Positions 1-11,249 of a DNA stretch of 64,000 bases are shown one piece after another; the first letter of the stretch is position 1; every line of letters starts with the position of its first letter. The notes below the pieces were generated by a model. That model was not told where the DNA came from. It saw only the letters and a program-made list of their open reading frames with translations, and made no database searches. The translations under genes and the position numbers were made by a program. The stretch spans positions 32,501,083 to 32,565,082 of the forward strand of contig CM077115.1 of NCBI GenBank assembly GCA_039619475.1, read 5' to 3'. The stretch is from Icerya purchasi. Its lineage: Eukaryota; Arthropoda; Insecta; Hemiptera; Monophlebidae.

Positions 1-1085
1 ACGGCCATGAAAATAGCATAAAAAGCTCAGCAGACAGAATGGAATGGAGTGAAGGTAACGAGTATCGTATTGCATCGAATTGATCTGATAGACTTGCGCA
101 GCCAGTTCGATAGTTTGGATCCGTCAGTGAACATTATTTTGTAGTCTAGATATTTCGAAACAAGTTCTTGAAAGGCGCGGGCTGGAGTATTCTCGGTGCA
201 ATCGGTTTTTAAATGCAATAAGGTTAACTCACATTAGATTGGAAGATCTGGCCAAGGCGGTAACACTTGTTTTAGGTTGCTGTGTAAGTTTGGTTGGACT
301 ATATTAAGCGAGTGAAGCAATTTCGATGTTTGAGTTAAAAAATGCACATCTGTAAGCGCAGATCTGGCAACTGTAATAGCTCCGGGGGCTGGAGAATAAG
401 ATGAAGCTTTAATATGTGAATACAGGTTCAACAAGAGTTATTCTCTGCGCAAAGAGAGGGGCTTTTTGTTGCTCTAACATTCTAACTATTGGTGAAGTAC
501 GAAATGCTAAGACGGATGGCAAAATTTTGGATCGTACTGAGTCTGTTTAAAATACGGCTTTTAGCGGGGAAATAAATTCCTGCGCCATAATCTTATTTTG
601 AACGAATTAGAGCGCGGTTGATTCTTAATAATGAGGTTCTATCTGCACCATAGGAAGCGTGGGCGAGCTTCTTCATCAAATTGAGCTTTTTTTAAGCCAG
701 ACCGTTTAAGAGCGTTGATATGGGAAGACCACGTCAACATATTGTCAAAAATATTCGAATTCATCTGCATTCGAAATTCGTTTTCCATTTAGTTGAATAG
801 AAATGTCGTGTTGGCAATTGCTGATTTTACGAAAATGTATACTGGTCCTTTTTTTAGGTGTCGGAAAATTTCAGTCCTTTATATAATGCCCATGTTTGTA
901 GTTTGTCCACTGTTTTCTATAAAATTTGTTAACCTATTCCTGAGTTCGTGCAAGATGTGAACATCGTGAAGTCGTCCGCAAACAGAGTACAATTGACTGG
1001 TGCTTGAATTTCTTCGACTATGTCGTTCATAATTAGGTTGAAAAGCATCGAACTAAGCACCGATGATCCCTGAGGAACGTCATTC
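1..1085 (-). pseudogene. Decayed I-type LINE ORF2 (RT to RNase H)
   Basis: Read on the minus strand, the segment around 1080-945 encodes D-V-P-Q-G-S-S followed by L-F-N-L-I-M-N-D-I and L-F-A-D-D-F, the B and C motifs of a LINE reverse transcriptase. About 730 bp further along the same strand, near 130-105, is F-T-D-G-S-K, the first catalytic segment of an RNase H domain. The order RT then RNase H is that of I-type LINEs. In between, only short open pieces survive (for example 434-234), separated by stops and frame changes, so the gene is dead. The 3' end runs off the left edge of the window, so neither poly(A) tail nor target duplication can be seen. RT/RNase H identity is firm; the exact clade is inferred from domain order. 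Confidence 0.7.
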
Positions 1086-2366
1086 TATAATTTCATGAAT
1101 ACGGTAACTTTAATATTTAAAAATCTGGATAACGGCTTTAATAATTTAATAATAACGCCCCTACAGGTTACTGTAACAAAATGTGTTTGCATGAAAAATG
1201 ATAAACAATACATTCATCAAAAAAAAAAAAAAAAACATTACCCCACTCATTGCTACAAGTAACCGAAAAAGGTAACAAATTAACGAATAAAAATTCCGAT
1301 TAGATCTGTGTATCGTGTTAAAAAAAAAAAAAAAAAAAAAAGTGAAAATTTAGTATCGAAAATAGAATAACGTTTTTGAATAATTCCGCATACGTTATAA
1401 ATTCTGATTATTAAAGTAATCAATTAGTATCTATAGTCGCAGTTGCAGGAATTATTTTCGTAATCAATTGCCTCAAAACAGTAATCGATTGCATGAAATT
1501 CTGGTCGATAATCTTGATTGATTGCAGAATGCCAAACTTTGCTTAGCAGTAATAATAGGTCCCATAAATTTAAACCGAATGAAAAACGACGTAACAGGTA
1601 AAGCTAACAAAATCTTTTATGTCATTAAAAGTTCAAGGGTGGTGATGTTAACTACAGTAACTCTGAACCGTAACATATCACACAGCGATATTCGAGCAAT
1701 CTTTAACTACCGTTCTAGCACACATACTAAAAATATTAAACAATCCGTGTAATGAATGAAATATTGATAGCCCAGAAGAAATCCCGAGTGTTCTTTGTAG
1801 AAAGCTGTAGCACCAGTTATTGCTAAAATATTGTAACGACTGATTACGTACCAAGCTAATTTGTTAAATACATCATGTGTTCAAATTTACTCGTAATAGG
1901 ATAAATAAGAAATACAAAATTTACAATATGAACAGTGTATGTTCATGAATATTACAAATTTAAATCTTTACGTGTGGTAAAAAAGATATACTGGTCGGAA
2001 TGCTACCGGTACGTGATTCATGAACTGTGTCATATAACACAGTAAGGTTTAAAAGAAATTACATGATGTTTGAATGTTTATATCAATCAATCTCCAAACT
2101 CTGGTTTAATGATAGTTTCGATACGAATTTGAAAGCTTTTTAAAAAATATTCCACCATTTAACATCCGTAAATTCAACAAAAATAATTCTGTTCCTAATA
2201 CCGTCTATTTCTTAAGACTGCCGTTGGAAATATTTATTTATATGGTCTTTAGCGATGCAATCATTATTAATGACGTAAACGATTTAAGGTAATTTAATTT
2301 TAGTACGTTCGTTAATTACGTTAACCACGCTTGAGGAAACACATTTCTAAATAATTGTAGTATGCA

Positions 2367-2369
<3 letters not shown>
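1086..2369. other. AT-rich gene-free stretch
   Basis: No coding frame I can assign. It holds two A homopolymers (about 1219-1236 and 1321-1341) that could be tails of vanished retrocopies, but no coding relic is attached to them. Confidence 0.4.

Positions 2370-2445
<76 letters not shown>
2370..2445. repeat. (TA)n microsatellite
   Basis: About 38 uninterrupted TA units, seen directly. Both strands read as artificial Tyr-Ile runs, which are not genes. Confidence 0.98.
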
Positions 2446-2448
<3 letters not shown>

Positions 2449-2719
2449 TTAAAAAATAAAAAGTCTAGAATGATTCTGCAGTTATTATCCAGTCTCCGGT
2501 TTACCTCCCTTTTAAGTTTAAAATTTAAAGTGTTCGTATTTGCCCTGTATTCCAATGAAAAGCTTTTGACTAATTTTTATTTAGCTATATTAAGTAAAGC
2601 AAGTCCCATATATCCTTGATAAAGTATCATAGATTGTGAAATTAAGCTTTTCATATTGTACTAAGCCTAATGAATCTGATGAGAATACTGCAGCCAGTTC
2701 CTTTCCTTTACTCTCCCCT

Positions 2720-2835
2720 CATTTCTCTGGTATCTAATTAAATTTCAAATTAGGTATAAATCTGAGAGTGACTTGGATCCGGACCGAGACAAATCTCGGT
2801 AACCTATGACACCTCTGGTTTGGTGGCCAAGCACC
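2720..2835 (-). repeat. SINE-like dispersed repeat, copy 1
   Basis: This stretch matches, in reverse complement, the sequence at about 11100-11220: both contain the phrase AACCAGAGGTGTCATAGGTT followed by a similar ~90-bp body with scattered changes. The copy at 11.07 kb also carries a tRNA-like A box upstream; in this copy that head is not recognisable. Best read as a truncated or more diverged copy of the same short interspersed element. Confidence 0.6.
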
Positions 2836-3539
2836 TTTATTGAGCGATAAACATATTCTTTAAAGTTCTGTCTTTTTTTTTGAATATTTTAACTGATATA
2901 CATATACAAGAATAAGCGAGAAGTGAAAAAAAAGAATGAGGGAAATAGATTCGGGCGAACGTTGCAAAGAATGAAAGTTGAGAAACCAGGGCTGTCCGGT
3001 TCAATATAGATAAATGGAAACTTCAAAGCGAAGATAAATAATAGTAGTTACTCCGTAATTTGGAATGAGCAACTACGGGCAGAAATGTAATATTGTGAGA
3101 TTCAAAACCGCTACGAAATCTTCCGATGCAGGAGAAACTAACCAAGCTGGTAGATTCACTGAGTCATTGCCGTCATTTCCAGACTGCCCAACTCCGTAAG
3201 AGGTCAATAAGGTGACCAAGGAAATCAGAAAGTGTATGAGAATTACATGGTCGACAGAGCGGGAAACGCGTCGAGGGGGGCACTTTGCGAAATTCATATA
3301 ATAAGGACTTTCTGAAAAATCGGAGATGAACGGTGGCGCGTGAATAAGACCCGCCATAGAAAATCGAGAATAACAAAAAAACCTTTCAAGCGCTATTCGA
3401 AATAGTAATCCTAATCGACTCCATCGTGGTGCTTTAGAGGCGCCAATGACCATCTCGTAACTTGACTGTTGGGAAAAGATTATTCCGATCTAACATTGTG
3501 CGATGGATTGTTCTTAAATTTATTAGTATCAAATTAATA

Positions 3540-3615
3540 TTTCATATTAGTTAATGCTTTTAATAAGCTGCTCATTCGTTATTAATCTTTAATACGCTAC
3601 TCATTCGTTATCAAT
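3540..3615. repeat. Short tandem duplication (~30 bp x2)
   Basis: A unit ending in CTCATTCGTTAT occurs twice back to back with a few substitutions. No gene is near it; the flanking 2.85-5.1 kb region shows A-homopolymers (3660, 3785) but no supported coding frame. Confidence 0.6.
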
Positions 3616-5116
3616 CGGTGCTTCGAACCATTGATTTTTTTGGTCGGGTTTGATGGAACAAAAAAAAAAAAAAAAACCGCCCAATTTCAAAAATAGTATT
3701 CAATTTCGGGATCGGTTCCTAATCGTTAAAATTCCTAAGAAATATGTCAAATATCTTTCACTAGTACGTCTGGTTTTAATGGGGGAAAAAAAAAAAAAAG
3801 GAAGCTATAAATAAGAATCAGCGAGAAAGAAGTAAGCAACTACATAGTTAAAGGAGAAATAAAATTAAAAATGTAATGCTCAGGATACGATGTATAGAAA
3901 AATCGTAAACAACCGATAAACAGCGCGCAAATCCTCGTGAATAAGGAAAAGTTGTAGAAATATCGATAATGCTGTCAGATATTTATTTGAACGGAAAAAC
4001 ATCGAATGTGAACAAATCGAATTAGTAGTCATTTTTAAAATTGTGCCTTTGCCGCGAATGGGGACGCATAAAGTAAATAAAAAGGAAATATGCGGGTGAA
4101 AAGGTTTGTAAAATGTGAGCATGGAAGAAGCGGAGAAAAATCAACAACAAATTACAACAGCGTATAAAACTGTACGAATTTGTGTACGTTAGCGAGGAGA
4201 TTCCGATGATGATAAAAACGTAGTTAACCAATTTATACGTTGTATGTTACGTAGGCCGCGTAAAACGAAATTTACAATACTCGTATAGTAGTGGCGGAAT
4301 TTTATACGTCAGCACCGCCGGTTAACGATAGTGAAAAAACATCACCGGGTCTCCTCCAGAAGCAACCAACGCCGAGCGACAAAATTAGATTTATCTCCTT
4401 AGCTCGTTCGTATCTCAGCATTTTCCGTTCCGCCGACATCGTAAAGACAGAAAAAATATGATAACGGCCTGCTTTCTTCCTTTACACTCGAAAGACTTAG
4501 AGAGGAGGCCGTAGGCTCGCAATAGATAAGCGCTTCTTGTATATTTATAAGAAATGTTTGAAAGTGAAATGTTTATTAAAAACCACTAGGAGCACACATA
4601 TGTGTACAGACAAAAGTGTGCCCGGCGTAGAATACAAACTTGACGGAAACCAACGTAGTCAAATATATACACATATAAATATAAAATAAATGAATTCCCT
4701 AATAACAAGCAAAAGTAAACGTAATAATCTATACTATATTAAATGTATATTCAATTTATTTGTTAGTAGGGCGAATTTATTTATTTCATATTTATATGAA
4801 TTTTGACAAATCACCTATCTCTATACAGGCAACGTATTAACGTTACTCGCAATGGTGCTTTTACTCTCCTAAGCAGAAATTTTTTCCCTAAAACTAGACT
4901 TTTCATAAATTTTGATCTGAAAATTTGTCTCTGTTTCGAAGAACTTGAGGAAAAATTTAACGTACTAACGTCAAGTTAGTGAGAATAATGCGTAAAAGGC
5001 TTTGCCGAATAAAAAATTCTACAAAAAAAAAGAACATTTGGCGGATACTGAATGTTTTGTTTTTTTTCTGTCGAAAGAACTAATTCGTTCATTATGATGA
5101 CGCGGTATTATTTTAC

Positions 5117-5644
5117 TGTTCATTTTAAACTATCCCAGCATTATATAAATTAAAACAATGTATGTCATACAAAAGCCTAAGATTATATTTCGAAGCTGTA
5201 ATAATGTCCAGAATTAAATACGGAATCGGAATTTGGGGTGAGGCGAAAATTACAGAAATGAGGAAAATCAACAAATTGCAAAAAAAATGTTTAAAACTGG
5301 TCCTACACAACAAGAATAATTCAGACGCATCAGATAATATCACTTGGTGGAACAAAAATAATGAAATGTCGGCAAAAATGTTATATTATTACAGCAAATT
5401 ACTTAGTGCTAAACTTGAAAATAGGCAGTTATCAACTAAAACGAGAACGTACATAACTAGAAATAGCGACCGACCTTATTATGTACGACTCAGGGGAATT
5501 AACAATAAAATAGATAATGTGGATGAAGAAGTATTAATAAAATTAATGGAGAAGATACCAAAGGAAATCCAAAATGAGGAAAAACTGGAGATATGGAAAA
5601 ACAAAATTAAAATTTGGCTGATAGCATGGTATAAAGAACAATAG
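5117..5644 (+). CDS. LINE RT C-terminus, 5'-truncated copy
   Basis: An open frame of about 176 codons, readable upstream of the first ATG (5162), encodes the region after the RT catalytic core of an APE-type LINE. It shows S-R-I-K-Y-G-I-G-I-W-G followed by a lysine-rich segment with L-Q-K-K-C-L-K-L, the usual thumb/post-RT pattern seen also in the large ORF2 at 43996-46839 (Y-G-I-I-H-W-G, then Y-L-Q-K-S). Endonuclease and RT catalytic motifs are missing because the copy is 5'-truncated; an in-frame stop just upstream of 5117 is consistent with the truncation point. The frame ends with TAG/TAA next to an AAT/AAC microsatellite. It is a dead-on-arrival retrocopy, not a host gene; clade assignment (CR1/Jockey group) is tentative. 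Confidence 0.65.
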
Positions 5645-5790
5645 AAATAATAGTAATAATAATAATAACAATAATAATAACAATAATAATAATAATAACA
5701 ATAATAATAGCAATAAAAATAATAATAACAATAATAATAACAATAATAATAATAATAACAATAATAATAACAATAATAATAATAATAAAA
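5645..5790 (+). repeat. AAT/AAC microsatellite
   Basis: Interrupted tandem array of AATAATAAC-type units directly after the stop of the LINE frame. The opposite strand reads as poly-Leu or Tyr/Cys runs, which are low-complexity shadows. Confidence 0.95.
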
Positions 5791-6086
5791 ATTTTGATAC
5801 ACGATTGGCTACGATCCTCAGTTTTAAGCTGCTATTCAGAGTGTGGTAACTATATAAAAATTTTATTATACCATTGTAATATATAAGCTAATATATTAAG
5901 ATATCTAAATAGCAAATAATATATAAGATAAATGTATAATTGAGAGTGTGAATTTTGTTGTATAGTATTGCATAAGATAATTAACTTTGTAATGTAACTT
6001 AAGTTGATGTTATATTGTATAAATAAACGATATAATTATGTTGGGAACCCACAGACGGGCTAGTGCCTTGTGGGACCCGCAAATTA

Positions 6087-6119
<33 letters not shown>

Positions 6120-6932
6120 TTGTGAATATACATTTTTGATGATTAATAAGGTTTTTTCCTTGGCTCAATAATTATTAAATATCACCGCGAGCGTAACTTT
6201 AAAGAATCAGTTCATTTCGCAGTGGTAAGATTCACAAGCGGAAGCTCGCAAATTGCAGCTGGGCTCAGATTCAACATTCCGTGCAACACATATCACGGGT
6301 TATAGTGTTTCGTTGCGCAGTACATTTTAACGGAAGTTCGTGATTAACTAATTTTCCGTAACTGAAATTTTCTCCGTAATCATTTAACACTTGAAATAAA
6401 TGTGAATAGAGAAAAAAGAGACGTGTTGTCGAGGAAAAACATTTTTGTAGGGAGCAGACAAGAGGGGGCTGTGCGAAAAATGAAGGCGGGAAACTCTATA
6501 GATCGACGTGGACGAGGCAAGTAGCAGTACTAAGAACGAAAAACAGGGAATAGAGATAAAGAGTATTGAGACTACCAGCTGGGTATATCATATCTTAAGA
6601 TGGCAAGATTTAGTTGCGAGAGGAATATTACGTGCTGGAACGTTGCTGAGATAAAACGTTCACTAGAAGCTGCAGATCTGGGAAGAAGGTCAACAGTTTC
6701 CCTCAGCGCCTGGTTGTAAGCCCTAAAAGAAGAAAATTAATCTGTGCAGATACTCTGGAAAGGTTGCAGAGAAAAAAATGAAAATATGAAAGCTGATGAC
6801 ATTAAGAAAGACGGGAGGAAAACGCTGCAAGAATGCTTAGAGCACATTAGGGACAATGAAGAATTTGGCAGGACCTCCCCCCCCCCCCCGGAGCGGAGGA
6901 GGAAATATAAGTGATAGCTTGTAAGATGATAA

Positions 6933-7279
6933 TTTTTTTTTTTTTTTTTCATTCCGTTATCCGAGCCGGACGTCGTGACCTTATTTGACGCAAGCTACAA
7001 CACGTCGTCATTTATACCGGATCGTGTGCTAAATCTATGGTATGCTGTAAATTTAATCTGCATATTTTCTTGATCTGGTCGATGTAGCGGTTCTTTGGTC
7101 TGCCTTTCTTCCTTTTCCCCTCGACCTTTCCCATCAAAATCGTTTTCTCCAGCCCATTCGCTCTTACTATATGACCGAAAAAGCCTAGCATACGTTTCCT
7201 GATGGATGTTAATAACATTAGTAGTAAAGATAGAGCAAAAAAAAAGGAAACAAAAAATTGAGAATGGCTGAAGGTACAA
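6933..7279 (-). pseudogene. LINE ORF2 extreme C-terminus with poly(A)
   Basis: On the minus strand, 7218-7012 encodes I-R-K-R-M-L-G-F-F-G-H-I-V-R, then G-K-R-K-K-G-R-P-K-N-R-Y-I-D-Q-I. This is the hallmark tail of the so-called endonuclease-reverse transcriptase LINE group. Upstream is 5'-truncated. Downstream a T run at 6933-6949 on the plus strand is the poly(A) tail of the minus-strand copy. The same LINE group reappears at 62950-64000, whose visible end would sit immediately before this segment in a full-length protein. Confidence 0.7.
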
Positions 7280-7299
7280 GAACTAACTCCGTTAGGCCA

Positions 7300-8345
7300 T
7301 TAGATCTACCAGTAAAGATTAAACAGAGAACGCGAAATAGAGAATTTATTATTATTTTATAAAACTTCTATACTGATGATATGAGAAGGAAAGAATTTGT
7401 GGTAGAAAGACAAGAAACGGGGAGATATTTAATGGCTAGTTAAAAAAAAAAAAAAAAAAAAAACGATGGAAGCTTGTGATGGGAAAAAATAAAGTGGGGA
7501 AATCTGGAAGGACGAACAAACATCAAATAAGATTTTATTAAGTATGCTTTCAAAAAAGCACGCTTACAAGCCGAGGACAAAATAGGCCAAAAAGCGGAGG
7601 AATTATTCTTAAAGAATAGGATAATCAATTGGAGATAGAACCGTACCGAAGGACGGAGCTGAAAATAATTAAAACGGTTTTGGCAATCTTCTCAGGCAGA
7701 TAATTTAAGAATAAAGTAAGAAAGAAGGAAAAGGTCGATGAACAAGGGGAGCAATCGAAAACTCCAAAATTAGAAACATGACTGAAGGGCCTATAAAGTG
7801 TTTAAAAAAGGAAAAAAGCCCATCAATAGGGAGACTAAACGTAATATTTCAAGAATATTTGCGCCATGTTTTAGGAAGAGGCGCTGCTACATGAATGTTG
7901 AGCTAAATCCCTCGAGGAAGCATTTATTTTGACTTTACTGATTTCTCACTGAAAGATAAATTGTTTTTTCATTACATTTAAGACGTAGAAATAAATTTGC
8001 TAGGAGAGAATTTAGGAAAGGCAGGGAGAGAACGAGAAACAATATTCGCGTAACCTGTAGGTTTTGGGAGAGAAAGGAAAATAAGGAAAGGATCGAATCC
8101 AAAAACAAGCAACAAATTTATTAAGCGAAGATAAGGGAAAAAATAGGTACGAAAGAGGTACAATAGAAAAGCATACGTTTTCCCGATAACTTACGAGGGT
8201 AAAGCGAATGAAGATTTACCGCGAGAATAATAATTATCCTCTCCCTCGCTCCGCACCGAAATTTTCAAGGTAAAACGTAATAAAATTATTCCGCGGATAA
8301 TAGAGGATATATGTATGATAGTAAATAAAGGTTTTTCTTTTTTTT
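7300..8345. other. Gene-free stretch
   Basis: Purine-rich on the plus strand, with an A run at 7442-7463. Short frames exist but none resembles a known protein. Confidence 0.4.
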
Positions 8346-8987
8346 TTGTTATGTTTTTCTTCCAAGTGCTCAACATTTACAGCTAGTAGAATTATTTATA
8401 AACAATCACGAGATCTTTCCAAATTACTTCCGAGAATAATCGGAATCCATATAAACCGTCATATAACTTCGGTGCCAAAAATCTGTATCGGTAATAACGA
8501 AATACCACAAAAAAATACTGCATGCTATCTTGGTATACACATGGATAACAAACTAACTTGGAGGCACCACATAATGATGAAACGTAAGCACTTGGACATC
8601 AGGCTCCGCAATATGAACTGGCTAGTAGGAAGACAATCCGAATTGACGATGGAGAACAAGATATTACTCTATGAGATGCTATTAAAGCCAATTTGGCGGT
8701 ACGGAGCACCGTTATGGGGATGTTCGAAACACACTAATATACAAATCTTGCAACGATTCCAAAACAAAGTACTGCGTATGATGACAAACGCTCCCTGGTT
8801 CATTTCAAATAAAACGCTACATACCGATTTCGACGTGAAGTATGTTTCCGAAGTAGTATCAGAGGAGGCGACGAAGTACCTTCGTCGACTGGAGAATCAC
8901 GATAATCCGCTAGCGATCGCACTGATGGACAACTCCGAGGAAGTTAGGCGTCTACAGAGAAGGAAAGTTTTTGATTTAACCGTGTAA
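8346..8987 (+). CDS. Jockey-like LINE ORF2 C-terminus
   Basis: A 213-codon open frame encoding the post-catalytic part of a Jockey-type LINE polymerase. Seen: A-C-Y-L-G-I-H-M-D-N-K-L-T-W-R-H-H-I, then L-L-Y-E-M-L-L-K-P-I-W-R-Y-G-A-P-L-W-G, then Q-R-F-Q-N-K-V-L-R, and N-A-P-W-F-I-S-N, all in the order typical for Jockey. Endonuclease and the RT F-A-D-D core are absent, so this is a 5'-truncated retrocopy. The first ~35 residues before the I-P-Q segment fit less well and may be non-homologous sequence at the truncation point. The frame ends at TAA (8985-8987) followed by a pyrimidine-rich 3' UTR. Not a host gene. Confidence 0.75.
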   Translation: MLCFSSKCSTFTASRIIYKQSRDLSKLLPRIIGIHINRHITSVPKICIGNNEIPQKNTACYLGIHMDNKLTWRHHIMMKRKHLDIRLRNMNWLVGRQSELTMENKILLYEMLLKPIWRYGAPLWGCSKHTNIQILQRFQNKVLRMMTNAPWFISNKTLHTDFDVKYVSEVVSEEATKYLRRLENHDNPLAIALMDNSEEVRRLQRRKVFDLTV

Positions 8988-9229
8988 ACGTGCATTTAAC
9001 TGCGTAAGCACCAGAAATTGCCCACCAACGGGTGGTTGCATTTCTGTCACGCTGGCCTCTTCTTAGTCATGTTCTTTCCTGTCCCTCTCCCTCCCAACCT
9101 TCTCCACTCTGCACCTTCCATCCTATCCCTCCCCCTCCTAGCCTTCTCCACTCCGCACCTTTCATATAAAGATCTGCTAGATAGCCTGTAAGGGCTAGTT
9201 GTAGAAGGGAAATAAAAAAAAAAAAAAAA
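8370..9229 (+). mobile_element. 5'-truncated Jockey-like LINE
   Basis: The partial ORF2 is followed by a 3' UTR containing an imperfect ~40-bp tandem duplication (about 9077-9163, unit rich in CTCCCTCC and ending CTCCACTCYGCACCTT). The element ends with an A tail at 9214-9229. The 5' boundary is approximate. Confidence 0.65.
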
Positions 9230-9477
9230 TATATATATTTATTCTCACGAATGACTCAGATGATTTGAAAAATCACCTCGAAATCCCTTTTCGTACCGCT
9301 TCGAAACAGTTACACGTTTTCTGTAATTCCCTTATTATTCTTCAGTGACGTATATTATTATACGGTCTGAAGATAATATGAAATCTTCGATAATTGTTCG
9401 TTTTCCGTTGTTTTTTTTTTTTTTTTTAAATTTTGTTAATCAACTTTGATCGTATTCGATCGTCAGTGGTAAATAAT

Positions 9478-9955
9478 AATAAAATGCTTTTTTACAAAAA
9501 AAATAAATACCGATACTTGAAGGTTTATTATAAAAATTTAAAAATGCACTAAAAAGTAAAAAATAATTACTAAGGAAATATATATATATATACCAGAGTG
9601 ATGATATATCCTTAAAGGTGACATTATCGTAATTCTTATACAACATTAGTAGTACCTTAATTAGAGTAGGGATTCATATTACATATTAAAATGTCTAGGA
9701 ACAATTTAATGAACATTTAATGCAGTTTTTAATTATTATTTTAATATGTAATATGAATCCCTACTCTAATTAAGGTACTACTAATGTTGTATAAGAATTA
9801 CGATAATGTCACCTTTAAGTATACATCATCACTCTGATATATATTATATATTCTTATCGGGAGTAATTATTTTTTACTTTTTAGCGCATTTTTAAATTTT
9901 CATAATAAACCTTCAAGTATCGGTATTTACTTTTTTTGTAAAAAAGCATTTTATT
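9478..9955. mobile_element. Foldback/MITE-like 478-bp hairpin
   Basis: The left arm 9478-9693 and the right arm 9738-9955 are inverted copies of each other with few mismatches and small indels; the 44-bp loop is 9694-9737. The outer ends read AATAAAATGC and GCATTTTATT. No coding capacity. It fits a foldback MITE, or a head-to-head duplication of another repeat. A further fragment of the arm (CTTTTTAGTGCATTTTTA) recurs just outside at about 9962-9979. A transcript through it would form a ~215-bp stem, so small-RNA production is possible but unproven. Confidence 0.85.
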
Positions 9956-10179
9956 TTTTTTCTTTTTAGTGCATTTTTATTCAATTAAATTAAAACATTT
10001 TAATAAGAACAGATATTTCCACGCTGTGTGAAAACATCAAAAGCTACATTATTTCCATGGTAATTTGGCAAATTTATAGTATTTTAAGTCAAAATAAGTC
10101 TAACCCGACGGTGAAAACAATCATGAATGAAAAGCATCCAAAAAGCTTCAATCTCCCTCGCATTATTAAGGATAACTGA

Positions 10180-10380
10180 AAAACTACCGGTCAGATCTTG
10201 ATCAAATTTAAATGGGACCACATGAGAAGCATCACCTTTTAAATAAAAGAAGAATCATCAAAATCGGTTCACCTAGAAGAAAGTTCCGAGGTAACGCACA
10301 TAAAAAAAATAAATAAAAAATAAAAATACAGTCGAATTGTGAATACCTCCTCCTTTTTTTGAAGTCTGTTAAAAACGGAG
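10180..10380 (+). repeat. Dispersed-repeat 3'-end motif
   Basis: Contains AAAATCGGTTCACC, then GTAACGCACATAAAAAA and, at the end, CCTCCTCCTTTTTTTGAAG. I recognise this combination as a widespread arthropod repeat terminus, from memory rather than from a search. No frame is attached. Confidence 0.4.
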
Positions 10381-11064
10381 TATTGATCGGGAAAATCTTA
10401 AAATGTCTTTTCGTTTCTATTCAAAATGTTTTTACCCCATTTTGTAGCTGCATTATTTTTTGAGCAGCGGATTTAGTATACTCGTATGTTCGACTAAACA
10501 CGATTTCATTTATAAATATTTAATATTGTAGAAGCGAGGTAAATGGGTAATTTTCAAATTCCGCGAAGTAGTCTATAATAAAACGAATTAATGTTAATAT
10601 GTTAGAAAAAAAGATTAAATAGGAGGTTTAGAATTTAAATTTGCGACATTGTACCAAGGTGACAATGTGCTATGTAAAAACTTATTTAAAAAAAAAAAAA
10701 AAAAAACTATCAGGGAAATAAAATAAACACATACCCCCTTAGTTATCGCATTTTTTTTTGTTTATATGTCGATTTTTTGGTATGTTAACGATATTTGGAT
10801 AGTTATAAAATTTGGAATGAATATGTTCGAAAAAACTTTTTAAAAAACTGTTTACAGATCGCCCGCGTTCCTAAAATACTGAAGCGGAGTTTTACGAAAA
10901 ATATGAATAAAATCGCCTTTATCGATCGTAACAGGAATCCGTATATTATAGTAACGTAAAATAATTGAAATTTTCGTTTCTTTTAAAAATGATGATGCTT
11001 GATAAACAGTAAATTATGTCTCTGTACACTTCGGGAATTACATCGTCCAAAACATCTTTTTTCC

Positions 11065-11245
11065 GGTAGTGCGATAGCCTAGTGGAGTTCCGCTTGTTGA
11101 CTATCAAACCAGAGGTGTCATAGGTTATCGAAATTTGTTTCGTTCCGGATCATCCGAGTCGCTCCCAGGTTTACCCGGCCTGAAGTGATTAGGTATCAGA
11201 GAAAACTAAAAGTGGATCCCAAGTAGAAAGTTGCTGGTATCAGTA
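11065..11245 (+). repeat. tRNA-like SINE, copy 2
   Basis: The head GATAGCCTAGTGG (11073-11085) fits the Pol III A-box pattern TRGCNNAGYGG. About 38 bp further, GGTTATCGAAA (11123-11133) is a degraded B box. The body matches the minus-strand copy at 2720-2835. It cannot be a functional tRNA because no cloverleaf or intact B box can be drawn. An inactive tRNA-derived SINE is the best reading. Confidence 0.55.
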
Positions 11246-11249
11246 GTCT

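Larger units (their letters stand above)
5117..6117 (+). mobile_element. 5'-truncated LINE with poly(A) tail
   Basis: Comprises the partial RT frame (to 5644), an AAT/AAC microsatellite (5645-5790), an AT-rich 3' UTR and a terminal A tail at 6092-6117. Just before the tail (6043-6078) lies a GGG..CCCACA / TGTGGGACCC stem with a ~15-nt loop, a plausible RT-recognition hairpin. I could not find a convincing target-site duplication. Confidence 0.65.

Noticed and set aside
2316..2619. Frames crossing the (TA)n tract
   Set aside because: Their central residues are Tyr-Ile repeats produced by the microsatellite on both strands.
3073..3453. 126-codon minus-strand frame
   Set aside because: No domain, motif or neighbour supports it and it overlaps another chance frame; coding status cannot be supported from sequence alone.
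5479..5802. Poly-Leu and Tyr/Cys-rich minus frames that look like membrane proteins
   Set aside because: They are translations of the AAT/AAC microsatellite and the antisense of the LINE frame.
11065..11140. Possible tRNA gene
   Set aside because: Good A box but degraded B box, no cloverleaf, and a repeat body that recurs at 2.7 kb; a SINE fits better.
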